From: Jeotgalicoccus sp.
Lineage (GTDB): Bacteria; Bacillota; Bacilli; Staphylococcales; Salinicoccaceae
Direction: 5' to 3'
DNA length: 64,000 nt
NCBI GenBank assembly: GCA_003513765.1
Contig: DONT01000001.1
Location: 316,378 to 380,377, forward strand
In this document: positions 33,411-42,439 of the stretch, piece after piece
Layout of the letters: each line of letters opens with the position of its first letter
Numbering within the stretch: the first letter of the stretch is position 1
Program-made: the position numbers and the translations under genes
Notes under the pieces: generated by a model
The model's database searches: none
Told to the model about the DNA's origin: nothing
What the model saw: only the letters and a program-made list of their open reading frames with translations

Positions 33411-34490
33411 TTATTCAAATGGATTTGTTGATACTTCTGATGCTGTAACAGGAACATCGAGCTCGTCTTCAATTAACTCTCGAAGGCCCGACGTCATTAA
33501 TACTTCCAAGTAATGTCCGGCATCGATTATGTTATGTCCTGCAGCCTTTGCATCATATGCTTCATGATACTTAACGTCACCTGTAATAAGCACGTCTATA
33601 CCGCTGTTAAATGCTGCTTCACGGTAGCTCATTCCTGCGCCGCCGATAACAGCTGCAGTGTTAATGATTCTATCGTCGGCTCTAACGACATTAACAGTTT
33701 TAAGTCCGGTTTTCTTTTCTATCAATTGAACAAGACTGTCCAGTGTATCTCCGTAATTGAATTTAACACCCAGTCCTGTGTCAGCTGCTCTGTCGAGACT
33801 GTAGACATCAAACGCGGGCTCCTCATAAGGGTGATACTTTCTGACTGCATCAATTACAGCATGCTGATCCCTGCCGTCAAAAATACATTCTATGATATAT
33901 TCATCCACGTGTTCGAGTTTTCCAGATTCACCAATCGTCGGATTCGCTTCAGCTTCAGGTTTGAACTGGCCGTGAACTTCGTATTCATAGCTTACTTCTG
34001 TATAATCTCCCATGTCACCTACCGGCGCATTTTTCAGCAGATTTTGTTTAAACTCTTCTTTGTCCCGAGTATTAATATTCACTCTGAGTTTTTTGAAGTT
34101 CCCTTTTTCCGGCAGCAGAATTTCAGTTTCAGGATAGCCGAGCGCCGCTGCAATCATATGGCTGACTCCATTCTTCTGATGATCGAGATTTGTATGCATC
34201 GCAATCAAATTAATATCATTCTTAATCAATTTCTGGATGACCAGTCCCGGACCTTCGTTTACCACTTTTGAAATTTCAGGGAAAATTAAAGGATGATGAC
34301 TGATAATAACATTGGCATTTTTCATGACAGCTTCATCAACAGTATCAGCACTGCAGTCAAGTGCAGTAATAATCCCTGTGACAGTATCCCCTTCATTGCC
34401 GACCAGCAGACCTGTATTATCCCATTTTTCACTATCAGAAAATGGGGCAATTTCATTTAATTGTTTAAGCAGATCACTTATCTTTAACAT
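33411..34490 (-). CDS. Nif3-like dinuclear metal protein (YqfO type)
   Basis: The 359-residue protein has two Nif3 domains split by a YqfO insert (about 140-230). Metal ligand segments SHHPLIF, AMHTNLDHQKNGV and ITGDVKYHEA/DAGHYLEV are present. Its enzymatic role is not settled; family members may act as GTP cyclohydrolase-like or as metal-binding regulators. I start at the ATG at 34490, seven bases after GAGGTG, rather than at an upstream in-frame codon inside trmK; the overlap with trmK is 17 bases. Confidence 0.9.
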   Translation of the reverse strand: MLKISDLLKQLNEIAPFSDSEKWDNTGLLVGNEGDTVTGIITALDCSADTVDEAVMKNANVIISHHPLIFPEISKVVNEGPGLVIQKLIKNDINLIAMHTNLDHQKNGVSHMIAAALGYPETEILLPEKGNFKKLRVNINTRDKEEFKQNLLKNAPVGDMGDYTEVSYEYEVHGQFKPEAEANPTIGESGKLEHVDEYIIECIFDGRDQHAVIDAVRKYHPYEEPAFDVYSLDRAADTGLGVKFNYGDTLDSLVQLIEKKTGLKTVNVVRADDRIINTAAVIGGAGMSYREAAFNSGIDVLITGDVKYHEAYDAKAAGHNIIDAGHYLEVLMTSGLRELIEDELDVPVTASEVSTNPFE

Positions 34491-35166
34491 TCTCCAGCAC
34501 CTCATCGACATATTTAAGATTAGATTCAAGTCTCTCAACTTTATCTATATTCTTCTCTCTATCGTTGATACCATTTAATATTTTCTCCATATGACTCTTT
34601 TCACGTTCCAGCTGTCCGATAAACACCGGTTCTCTTTTTTCTATATTTACAGGACCAAAGCGCAGTTCAGCTTCGCTGTATTCAACAGCTTCTTCTGAAT
34701 GGTCAAAAACAATAATATCATAAAAATGAAGACCGTCTTTTAACTGCAGTTCCTCGGTAATCTTATAATTATGTTCAGCCATTATTTTACGGATTGGATA
34801 AGGGTAAGTATTTGCCTGCACGATGAAACGCGGTGTGCCGTGAACAAACTTCATTCCGTTTTCAATAATACTCGCGATTAATGGTCCGCCCATTCCGCAA
34901 ATAGTAATTGTATCGACATCATCCATACTGCGAAGGACGGACAAACCGTCTCCCAGTCTGATTTTAATTTCTTCGGTTAATTTATTCTGCTGCACATTTT
35001 TAACAGAGGAATCATATGGTCCTCTGGCAATTTCTCCGCATATAGCTTTTTTAATAATGTTTTCATTTACAGCGTAAATTGGTAAATACGCGTGATCGGA
35101 ACCGATATCAACAAGTGCATCTCCAACAATATATTCTGATACTGTCTTAAGCCTCTGGTTTAACAT
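34474..35166 (-). CDS. trmK: tRNA (adenine(22)-N(1))-methyltransferase
   Basis: TrmK methylates A22 of tRNAs with SAM. The 230-residue protein has the SAM-binding motif VDIGSDHAYLP near 17-27, the TICGMGGPLIA catalytic segment and a C-terminal coiled coil (about 190-230). The operon partner nif3-like gene overlaps, as in other Firmicutes. Confidence 0.93.
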   Translation of the reverse strand: MLNQRLKTVSEYIVGDALVDIGSDHAYLPIYAVNENIIKKAICGEIARGPYDSSVKNVQQNKLTEEIKIRLGDGLSVLRSMDDVDTITICGMGGPLIASIIENGMKFVHGTPRFIVQANTYPYPIRKIMAEHNYKITEELQLKDGLHFYDIIVFDHSEEAVEYSEAELRFGPVNIEKREPVFIGQLEREKSHMEKILNGINDREKNIDKVERLESNLKYVDEVLENVKDK

Positions 35167-35183
35167 TTCCTCACTCCTGTATT

Positions 35184-35216
35184 AAAAAAAGACCCCCATC
35201 ATTGAGAGTCTTTTTT
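35184..35216 (-). terminator. terminator after cccA
   Basis: A/T arms and GACTCTC/GGGGGTC (with two G-U pairs) form a hairpin just downstream of cccA, followed by a T run on the minus strand. Confidence 0.75.
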
Positions 35217-35224
35217 ATAGATAA

Positions 35225-35605
35225 TTACTGTTCAGAAAAGAACTGATATAAAGCTGTAAGTTCTTCATCTGCAATCTGGTCTGCCGAGAATGCAGGCATA
35301 GAACCTTGACCGTCACGTACGATTGACGTGAACTCGTCTTCAGCAAGACTTGTTCCAGCTAATGCAGGACCCATTCCGCCGCTGAAGTCTTGACCGTGAC
35401 ATGAAGCACAGTTATCACGAGCGATACCTTCTGCATCAACGTCACCGCTTGAAGCTTCTTCGCCGCCACCTGATTCCTCAGAACCTTCTTCTGTTGCAAC
35501 GTCTTCTTCACCGTCATCAGTTGCGCCTAATCCGGAAAGCAGGAACACAAGTCCGACTCCAAGAAATATAATCAGTAAGAATGGAATTATAGGATTTTTA
35601 TTCAT
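35225..35605 (-). CDS. cccA: membrane-anchored c-type cytochrome (c550 type)
   Basis: The 126-residue protein has an N-terminal anchor (about 6-24), an acidic Glu/Gly/Ser linker (about 28-58) and a cytochrome c domain. The heme site is CASCH, and the Met ligand is in GSMPAF. It is comparable to CccA of Bacillus, which passes electrons to oxidases. The acidic linker is like that of PstS in this window. It lies upstream of sigA on the same strand. Confidence 0.93.
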   Translation of the reverse strand: MNKNPIIPFLLIIFLGVGLVFLLSGLGATDDGEEDVATEEGSEESGGGEEASSGDVDAEGIARDNCASCHGQDFSGGMGPALAGTSLAEDEFTSIVRDGQGSMPAFSADQIADEELTALYQFFSEQ

Positions 35606-35701
35606 TATGTTACCCCCTCATCTGTTATTCATGTTATCTCATATATAATTGTATCTCAAATTGTGTCAAAGTCAAAACAATTTTGAGAAAATATTACACT
35701 G

Positions 35702-36808
35702 TTAATCCATAAAGTCTTTTAATTTCTTACTTCTTGATGGATGTCTTAATTTACGCAGTGCTTTTGCTTCAATTTGTCTAATGCGTTCACGGGTAACACC
35801 GAATACTTTACCTACTTCTTCCAGTGTGCGGGTACGTCCATCATCAAGACCGAAACGCAGACGGAGTACATTTTCTTCGCGATCCGTTAAAGTATCGAGC
35901 ACATCTTCGAGCTGTTCTTTTAACAGTTCATAAGCTGCATGGTCCGACGGACTCTGTGCTTCCTGGTCTTCGATAAAGTCACCAAGATGACTGTCGTCTT
36001 CTTCACCGATAGGTGTTTCAAGCGAGACAGGCTCCTGAGCGATTTTTAGAATTTCACGGACTTTTTCAGCAGGCAGATCCATTTCTTCACCGATTTCTTC
36101 AGGTGTCGGTTCACGTCCTAAATCCTGAAGCAGCTGGCGCTGTATACGGATAAGCTTGTTGATAGTCTCAACCATGTGCACCGGAATACGAATTGTTCTC
36201 GCCTGGTCGGCAATAGCGCGTGTAATTGCCTGGCGAATCCACCAAGTTGCATAAGTCGAGAATTTAAAACCTTTAGTAAAGTCGAATTTTTCTACAGCTT
36301 TAATCAGACCCATGTTTCCTTCCTGAATCAGGTCAAGGAAGAGCATGCCGCGTCCGACATAGCGTTTTGCGATACTTACAACAAGACGTAAGTTTGCTTC
36401 AGCCAGACGGCTTCTCGCAATATCATCGCCCTGCTCGATACGCTTCGCCAGTTCAACTTCTTCAGCAGCAGTTAATAAATCAACGCGGCCGATTTCTTTA
36501 AGATACATACGCACAGGGTCGTTAATTTTAACGCCCGGAGGTGCACTCATATCAGAGAGATCCAGTTTCTCGTTTGTATCCGACGAATCTTTTTCATTAA
36601 TCATCTGAACTTCATTTTCGTTTAATTCTTCGAAAAATTCGTCTATCGCATCTGAATCCAGCTCGAAGTTTGCTAATTTATCAGCAACTTCTTCGTGAGA
36701 CAGCTGGCCGTCTTTTTTCCCTTTTTCCAACAGGTATGCTTTTGCCTGTTCGACAGTTGTGAATTCAAGTTCTTTAATTTCAGCTGCAATTGTTTTTTTC
36801 TTCGCCAT
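35702..36808 (-). CDS. sigA: primary sigma factor SigA
   Basis: The housekeeping sigma factor of RNA polymerase. The 368 residues contain region 1.1 (short, about 1-85), region 1.2 (DPVRMYLKEIG), region 2 with RLAEANLRLVVSIAKRYVG and the DNA-melting segment FSTYATWWIRQAITRAIADQ, region 3, and region 4 ending with the helix-turn-helix VGKVFGVTRERIRQIEAKAL. The dnaG-sigA pair is 25 bases apart, the usual macromolecular synthesis operon. Confidence 0.98.
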   Translation of the reverse strand: MAKKKTIAAEIKELEFTTVEQAKAYLLEKGKKDGQLSHEEVADKLANFELDSDAIDEFFEELNENEVQMINEKDSSDTNEKLDLSDMSAPPGVKINDPVRMYLKEIGRVDLLTAAEEVELAKRIEQGDDIARSRLAEANLRLVVSIAKRYVGRGMLFLDLIQEGNMGLIKAVEKFDFTKGFKFSTYATWWIRQAITRAIADQARTIRIPVHMVETINKLIRIQRQLLQDLGREPTPEEIGEEMDLPAEKVREILKIAQEPVSLETPIGEEDDSHLGDFIEDQEAQSPSDHAAYELLKEQLEDVLDTLTDREENVLRLRFGLDDGRTRTLEEVGKVFGVTRERIRQIEAKALRKLRHPSRSKKLKDFMD

Positions 36809-36833
36809 ACTGTGCCTCCTAAGTTATCAAAAA

Positions 36834-38585
36834 CTACATTTTGTACGTCCGGTTAAGCTCAACCAGTTCCTGGGTAAGCTTAATCTGCAGTTCAAAGTCA
36901 TTATCACGTTCCGCAGCTTCAAGTCTGCGGTATAATTCCTGTTTTTCGTTTTCACTATTTCTTATACCACTTAAATCTTCTAAATAATCATTTATTTCAC
37001 TATGTGAGACATCTTCATGAATCGACATGCTGTCGAGTTCTATCAGTGTGTCCGTCAGTGCGGGATCAAGATAATTAAGGGCCAGAGACAGATCGAAAAC
37101 TGTATGTGCTTCAAAATAGGCACAAAGTCCTCTTATTATATCATAGTAAGGCCCGTAAGTTAAGACATTAGTATCCAGCGTATCGCTGTATTCAAGCAGA
37201 TATTCGCGGTTTACCATCATTATTCTCGTCACGTATCGCTCTTTTTTCTGACGCTGCGATAATTGCTGGCGGCGGGGTTCAGGTACAGCATAGTTTGTCT
37301 CCTGTCTCACCGCTTTTGGTATCTGCCCGGATAATGCCTCTTTATCGACACCGAAAATAGAACTGATCGTAGCAACCAGGCGCTCAGCTGTTAAATGATC
37401 ATTGACATACTGCATGTCGTTTGCAAGTGAGTTCAAGTGCTGTGTAAACTTCATGTCGTTCTCTTTCGCATCGTGGCGCAGCACTTCTGCTTTGAAGTGC
37501 AGATAATGCTGCTGCTGGTCCTGGATAAACTGTTCAAACTTCTTTGCACCAAATGTTTCAATGTATTCATCCGGGTCCATTTTATCGGGGATTTTCTGCA
37601 CGTAGACATTTAAGCCGCGCTTAAGAAGAGTGTCCCCCACTTTCAACGTAGCATTTCGTCCGGCAGAGTCACCATCGAACATAATCGTAACATTCGAAGA
37701 CAGACGTTCAAGCAGATTTAAATTTTCCTGGCTGAGTTCCGTCCCCATCGTTGCAACGATATGTCTGACTTTGGTCATTTTAACTTTTAAAACATCAAGA
37801 TGCCCCTCCATTAAAATAATGTTATCGAGCTTCCTGACATGTTTTCTGGCATCATTTAAGTTGAAAAACAATTCCCGCTTCTTAAATATTTCTGTTTCGG
37901 GTGTATTTAAATATTTGGGTTCACTGCCGTCGATGCTTCTGGCAGTATAACCGACGTGGTGTCCCTGATGATTTTTTATAGGAATCATAATACGTCCGAC
38001 AAAGCGGTCGTAATAAGAGAAGTTTTCTTCATTTCTTGACAGCAGGCCTGCCTGATATGCGGTTTCCTCGTTATAGCCCTGCTCAAGCAGCGCATTTTTT
38101 GCAAAGTAGGACATATTCGGTGCAAAACCGATTTTTTCAGCGCGGATCAGCTCTGTGCTGAAGCCCCGGTCTAGCAAGTACTGGAGCGGTTTTTCACCTT
38201 CATTTGTGTTCATGAGTAAATGATGGTAAAGATCCGTCATATAATCGTGCATGCGGATGAGCGTCATATCGCTCTCATCAACATCGCTCGTTTTTGTATC
38301 TATTTTTATATTCAGCGGTTCTCCGAGTTTTGCTGCCGCTTCATGGAAGGACATACTCTCAATTTCCATCAGAAACTGGAATACGTTACCGCCCTTTTTA
38401 CAGCCGAAACAATGTGCAATCTGTTTGTCCGGACTGACGGAAAAGGATGGTGTTTTCTCATCGTGAAACGGACAGAGACCAACATAGTTCCTCCCTCGCC
38501 GTTCAAGCTTAATGTAACTTGCAACTAACTCAGTAATGTCGGTCTCGTCTTTTATTTTAGCTATGGTTTCCTCGGGTATTCTCAA
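36834..38585 (-). CDS. dnaG: DNA primase
   Basis: DnaG lays RNA primers for replication. The 583-residue protein has the zinc finger C38, H41, C59, C62, the TOPRIM domain with EGHLDVLK and FDGDSAGRNA, and a C-terminal helicase-binding domain. It is somewhat shorter than the Bacillus protein in the C-terminal part but intact. It lies between the PPDK regulator (five bases upstream) and sigA. Confidence 0.96.
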   Translation of the reverse strand: MRIPEETIAKIKDETDITELVASYIKLERRGRNYVGLCPFHDEKTPSFSVSPDKQIAHCFGCKKGGNVFQFLMEIESMSFHEAAAKLGEPLNIKIDTKTSDVDESDMTLIRMHDYMTDLYHHLLMNTNEGEKPLQYLLDRGFSTELIRAEKIGFAPNMSYFAKNALLEQGYNEETAYQAGLLSRNEENFSYYDRFVGRIMIPIKNHQGHHVGYTARSIDGSEPKYLNTPETEIFKKRELFFNLNDARKHVRKLDNIILMEGHLDVLKVKMTKVRHIVATMGTELSQENLNLLERLSSNVTIMFDGDSAGRNATLKVGDTLLKRGLNVYVQKIPDKMDPDEYIETFGAKKFEQFIQDQQQHYLHFKAEVLRHDAKENDMKFTQHLNSLANDMQYVNDHLTAERLVATISSIFGVDKEALSGQIPKAVRQETNYAVPEPRRQQLSQRQKKERYVTRIMMVNREYLLEYSDTLDTNVLTYGPYYDIIRGLCAYFEAHTVFDLSLALNYLDPALTDTLIELDSMSIHEDVSHSEINDYLEDLSGIRNSENEKQELYRRLEAAERDNDFELQIKLTQELVELNRTYKM

Positions 38586-38589
38586 ATTA

Positions 38590-39414
38590 TCACCCTCTAA
38601 TATTACTCTCGCTGTCCACGTATTTCATAATAGCATTCGCTGTTTCCTCGATTGCTTTATCGGACACATCTATTACCGGACAGCCTATTTTACCGATTAT
38701 TTCATCAAAGTAAGTCAGTTCATCTTCAATGCGCGTGCTGTTGGCATACATCGCCGTGTCTTTTAAGCCGAGCTGGCTTAAACGCTCCTTGCGGATTTTA
38801 TATAATGTATCCGGGTTAATACGCAGCGCCACACACTTTTCAGGGTCCACATCGAATAATTCAGCCGGCGGCTTCACTTCCGGTACGAGCGGGACATTCA
38901 TCACTTTGTATTTCTTTAAAGCTAAAAACTGCGACAGCGGTGTTTTCGAAGTTCTTGAAACACCAAGCAACACGATATCTGCTTTATCAAGCCCGCTTGT
39001 ATCTTTGCCGTCATCGTATTTTACGGCAAATTCAATGGCTTCAATCTTTTTGAAGTATTCTTCGTCAAGACGGTGAACACGGCCAGGTTCGTTGTAAGGT
39101 TCAAGACCTGTTGCTTTCGCTATTTCATCCATCAGCGGCCCCATTACATCGATATAGGAAATATCTTCCTTATCAAGCTCGGCGGCCATGTATGTTCTTA
39201 AATCAGGTGTAATTAAAGTATAGACGACTAATGCATTTTTGCTTTTAGCTAAATCTATCACGTCATCAATGTCATCGCAGCTGTTCACATACGGATAACG
39301 ATCGATGACATTATCGGGTGCGTCGATTTTAAATTGTGACAGGCATGCTTTCGTTACGAGTTCGCCTGTTTCTCCGACTGAGTCTGATGCAACGATTATT
39401 TTAAAATTCGACAT
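38590..39414 (-). CDS. pyruvate, phosphate dikinase regulatory protein
   Basis: This ADP-dependent kinase/phosphatase of the DUF299 family switches pyruvate, phosphate dikinase off and on. The 274-residue protein has the P-loop-like motif GVSRTSKT at 151-158 and the N-terminal SDSVGETGE segment. It is followed by dnaG and preceded, eight bases away, by a CcpN-like repressor gene. Its target ppdK is not in the window. Confidence 0.92.
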   Translation of the reverse strand: MSNFKIIVASDSVGETGELVTKACLSQFKIDAPDNVIDRYPYVNSCDDIDDVIDLAKSKNALVVYTLITPDLRTYMAAELDKEDISYIDVMGPLMDEIAKATGLEPYNEPGRVHRLDEEYFKKIEAIEFAVKYDDGKDTSGLDKADIVLLGVSRTSKTPLSQFLALKKYKVMNVPLVPEVKPPAELFDVDPEKCVALRINPDTLYKIRKERLSQLGLKDTAMYANSTRIEDELTYFDEIIGKIGCPVIDVSDKAIEETANAIMKYVDSESNIRG

Positions 39415-39421
39415 TATTTTT

Positions 39422-40039
39422 TCACTCCATTAAATTTACAAATACTTTTGTAATATTGGTTTTAGTAATCCTGCCTGTAACTTCAATTCTGCCGTTACTT
39501 TCTTTTACTACCGGCAGTGAATCAATCTGTCTGTCAATGATCTGTTTTGCAACATATAAAAGAAGGTCATCCGGATAACACATCGTAATGTTGGGCGTCC
39601 GGGTCATTACTGCACTGACCGGCGTATTTTCTGTATCATTGAAACTCATCGTTCCTTTTAACAAATCTTTTCTCGAGACAACACCGGCCAGAGACTGCTC
39701 GTTATCAATAACGTACAGCGTGCCCACATCTTCCAGGAACATCTTGACGATTGCATCGTAAATACTTGTTTCAACCGTAATTAAAATAGGTAAACTCTGT
39801 ACATCCCGCACTAAAATATTATTTACTTTAAGAGCGATAACATCGTTTGTTTCCTTGCCGGTATAAAAATAACCGACGCGGGGTCTTGCATCCAAAAAGC
39901 CGGACATCGTCAATATAGCCAGATCCGGTCGTAATGTTGCACGGGTCAATGACAGCTGTGCAGCAATCTTGCTGCCGGTAATCGGCCCGTGCTGTTTAAC
40001 TATGCTCAGAATTTTTTCTTGGCGTTCGTTCAATTCCAC
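39422..40039 (-). CDS. CcpN-like transcriptional repressor (HTH plus CBS pair)
   Basis: The 205-residue protein has an N-terminal helix-turn-helix (about 2-60, with GPITGSKIAAQLSLTRATLRPDL) and two CBS domains (about 75-200) that would bind nucleotides. It is the family of B. subtilis CcpN, which represses gluconeogenic genes. Pairing with the PPDK regulator points to control of pyruvate/PEP exchange; this is from family and context. Confidence 0.88.
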   Translation of the reverse strand: MELNERQEKILSIVKQHGPITGSKIAAQLSLTRATLRPDLAILTMSGFLDARPRVGYFYTGKETNDVIALKVNNILVRDVQSLPILITVETSIYDAIVKMFLEDVGTLYVIDNEQSLAGVVSRKDLLKGTMSFNDTENTPVSAVMTRTPNITMCYPDDLLLYVAKQIIDRQIDSLPVVKESNGRIEVTGRITKTNITKVFVNLME

Positions 40040-40100
40040 GTTCTCACTCCCAACATTGATATTATATAATATTTACAGAGATAAAGAAATATCATCGTAC

Positions 40101-40129
40101 TTGCATTCATTCTGCTCTAATTATATAAT
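40101..40129 (+). promoter_or_regulatory. glyS promoter
   Basis: TTGCAT and TATAAT are 17 bases apart; transcription should start near 40136, at the 5' edge of the T-box leader. Confidence 0.75.
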
Positions 40130-40135
40130 AGCCGT

Positions 40136-40297
40136 AAGCGAGTCAGGAATGGTGTGAGCCTGGCAGTAAATATGGCATATTAATTTACAAATACAATTAA
40201 TCTTATATATAAAAGCGAGTTTTCTTACTAAATTGGGTGGAACCGCGGGCTACGCTCGTCCCTGGATAGCATTTTTATGCTGTCCAGGGACTTTTTT
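40136..40297 (+). promoter_or_regulatory. glycine T-box leader of glyS
   Basis: The leader contains the T-box core TGGGTGGAACCGCGGG at about 40234-40249; its TGGA pairs with the UCCA end of tRNA-Gly. The stem I upper part AGCGAGTCAGGAATGGTGTG is at about 40137-40156, and a GGC codon (40174-40176) followed by A is the likely specifier. Uncharged tRNA-Gly would stabilise the antiterminator. It is short, as glycyl T-boxes usually are. Confidence 0.9.
40258..40297 (+). terminator. T-box terminator
   Basis: GTCCCTGGATAGCA and TGCTGTCCAGGGAC form the terminator stem with a T run behind it; it is exclusive with the antiterminator formed by the T-box core. Confidence 0.9.
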
Positions 40298-40334
40298 ATA
40301 TATAGATTAATAATAAAAAGGAGCTGCATTAACT

Positions 40335-41711
40335 ATGAACATGGACACAATTGTTAACCTGGCAAAAACAAGAGGTTTTGTTTTTCCCGGCAGTGAAATC
40401 TACGGCGGTCTTGCTAACACGTGGGACTACGGTCCGTTAGGTATCGAACTGAAAAACAACGTTAAGGCTGCATGGTGGAAAAAATTCATTCAGGAATCAC
40501 CTTATAACGTGGGGCTGGATGCTGCAATCTTAATGAACCCTAAAACTTGGGAAGCTTCAGGTCACTTAAACAACTTTAACGACCCGATGATCGACTGTAA
40601 ATCATGTAAGTCACGTCACCGTGCTGACAAACTGATTGAAGATGTTATGCAAAAAGAAGACGATACTTTTGTTGCAGACGGTTTATCATTTGATGCAATG
40701 AAAGAAATCATCGACGATAAAAATATCGACTGCCCGACTTGCGGAGCGCACGACTACACTGAAATCCGTCAGTTCAATCTGATGTTCAAAACATTCCAGG
40801 GTGTAACAGAAGGTTCAACTAACGAATTATTCCTGCGTCCTGAAACTGCACAGGGCATCTTTGTAAACTACAAGAACGTTCAGCGTTCTATGCGTAAAAA
40901 ACTTCCATTCGGTATCGGACAGATTGGTAAATCATTCCGTAACGAAATTACACCGGGTAACTTTACATTCAGAACACGTGAATTCGATCAGATGGAACTT
41001 GAGTTCTTCTGTAAGCCGGGAACTGAAATGGAATGGCAGAACTACTGGAAAGATTTCGCTGTTAAATGGCTGAAGGATTTAAACTTAAGCGAAGAAAAAA
41101 CACGTTTAAGAGAACATGATGAAGATGAGTTATCACACTACTCTAACGCAACAACTGATATTGAATATAAATTCCCGTTTGGCTGGGGTGAACTGTGGGG
41201 CGTTGCCAGCCGTACAGACTTTGACCTTCGTCAACATATGGAACATTCAAACGAAGATTTCAGATATCACGATCCTGAAACTAACGAGAAATATATTCCA
41301 TACTGTATCGAACCGTCACTTGGTCTTGACCGTATGACGCTCGCATTCCTTACAGATGCTTATGATGAAGAAGAACTTGAGTCAGGTGACTCACGCACAG
41401 TATTGCGTCTACACCCTGCTCTTGCGCCGTTTAAAGCGGCAGTTCTGCCTTTATCGAAAAAATTAAGCGGAGATGCTATGGAAGTATACAGCATGCTCGC
41501 TGCTGACTTTAACATCGAATTCGATGAGTCACAGTCAATCGGTAAACGCTACCGCCGCCAGGATGAAATCGGTACACCGTACTGCATTACATTCGACTTT
41601 GATTCAGCTGAAGATAAAAAAGTCACAGTAAGAGACCGTGATACGATGGAACAGACACGTATTTCAATTGACGAACTGCACAATTTCCTATCATCAAGAA
41701 TTAAGTTTTAA
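40335..41711 (+). CDS. glyS: glycyl-tRNA synthetase (alpha2 type)
   Basis: It charges tRNA-Gly in the cytoplasm. The 458 residues form a class II catalytic domain with YGPLGIELKNN, the FRNEITP motif 2 and the PSLGLDRMTLA motif 3, then an anticodon-binding domain (about 350-458). It is the single-chain type. Cys pairs CKSC and CPTC form the zinc-binding insertion. It is controlled by the T-box upstream. Confidence 0.97.
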   Translation: MNMDTIVNLAKTRGFVFPGSEIYGGLANTWDYGPLGIELKNNVKAAWWKKFIQESPYNVGLDAAILMNPKTWEASGHLNNFNDPMIDCKSCKSRHRADKLIEDVMQKEDDTFVADGLSFDAMKEIIDDKNIDCPTCGAHDYTEIRQFNLMFKTFQGVTEGSTNELFLRPETAQGIFVNYKNVQRSMRKKLPFGIGQIGKSFRNEITPGNFTFRTREFDQMELEFFCKPGTEMEWQNYWKDFAVKWLKDLNLSEEKTRLREHDEDELSHYSNATTDIEYKFPFGWGELWGVASRTDFDLRQHMEHSNEDFRYHDPETNEKYIPYCIEPSLGLDRMTLAFLTDAYDEEELESGDSRTVLRLHPALAPFKAAVLPLSKKLSGDAMEVYSMLAADFNIEFDESQSIGKRYRRQDEIGTPYCITFDFDSAEDKKVTVRDRDTMEQTRISIDELHNFLSSRIKF

Positions 41712-41718
41712 CAACATG

Positions 41719-41742
41719 GGTGCCTCATACTATTGGGGCACC
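41719..41742 (+). terminator. hairpin after glyS
   Basis: GGTGCC and GGCACC pair around an AT-rich loop with TTTAT after it, just past the glyS stop; moderately strong. Confidence 0.6.
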
Positions 41743-41778
41743 TTTATACATATAATTATATTTTAATGGAGGATGCTT

Positions 41779-42384
41779 ATGTTTAGAAGCACTCTGCTTA
41801 TAGCCTTTGTTATATTTCTCGCCGCATGCGGCAGCGAGGAAGTTGAGCCAATGTCTTATTACGGCAATACGCTGAATGATTTTGAAGCTGTCAATCAGCA
41901 TAATGAAACATTTACATCAGATGATATGGACGAAAAAGTATGGCTTGCCAATCTTATTTTTACCGAGTGCGTTACCGTATGCCCGCCGATGACACAAAAT
42001 ATGACCGAGCTGACTCAGGAACTGGCAGAAGAAAACCTTGAAGATGTCGGTATTATAAGTTTTTCTGTAGATCCGGATACAGATACACCTGAAGTACTCA
42101 GTGAATATATGAACTGGTATAATCCGGCGGATAATATTGAATGGCAGCTTGTCACAGGATACGAATTTGAATATCTGCGCGATTATGCGCTGAACAACTT
42201 CAAATCAATAGTGAAACTGCCGCAGGACGGCTCTAATCAAGTACTGCACGGTACGGCGATTTATTTAATCGATGAAACCGGTACGCTGATTAAAGACTAT
42301 ACCGGTGTTGATGCCGGAGATAATACGTTTGAGACAGAAGAGATTGTCAAAGATGTTAAAACGTTGACGAGTAATATGGATTAA
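41779..42384 (+). CDS. SCO1/SenC family lipoprotein
   Basis: SCO proteins deliver copper to cytochrome c oxidase or act as thiol redox proteins. The 201-residue protein has a lipobox FLAAC (C17), then a thioredoxin-like fold with the copper-binding CVTVC (C64, C68) and H157 in VLHGTA. I choose the ATG at 41779, six bases after GGAGG; an ATG at 41773 touches the site. It is comparable with Bacillus YpmQ. Confidence 0.9.
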   Translation: MFRSTLLIAFVIFLAACGSEEVEPMSYYGNTLNDFEAVNQHNETFTSDDMDEKVWLANLIFTECVTVCPPMTQNMTELTQELAEENLEDVGIISFSVDPDTDTPEVLSEYMNWYNPADNIEWQLVTGYEFEYLRDYALNNFKSIVKLPQDGSNQVLHGTAIYLIDETGTLIKDYTGVDAGDNTFETEEIVKDVKTLTSNMD

Positions 42385-42394
42385 TAATTTATTA

Positions 42395-42439
42395 AAAAAC
42401 GCACTTGATTTCCCGGGTTCAGGAGTCAGGTGCGTTTTT
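42395..42439. terminator. bidirectional terminator between sco and recO
   Basis: AAAAACGCAC and GTGCGTTTTT pair, extended by four more pairs, with a 17-base loop; runs at both ends. Confidence 0.8.

Noticed and set aside
33513..34271. Long plus-strand frame opposite the nif3-like gene (252 codons)
   Set aside because: The opposite strand carries a full conserved protein; this frame is rich in Cys, Phe and Ile typical of antisense shadows and has no ribosome site.
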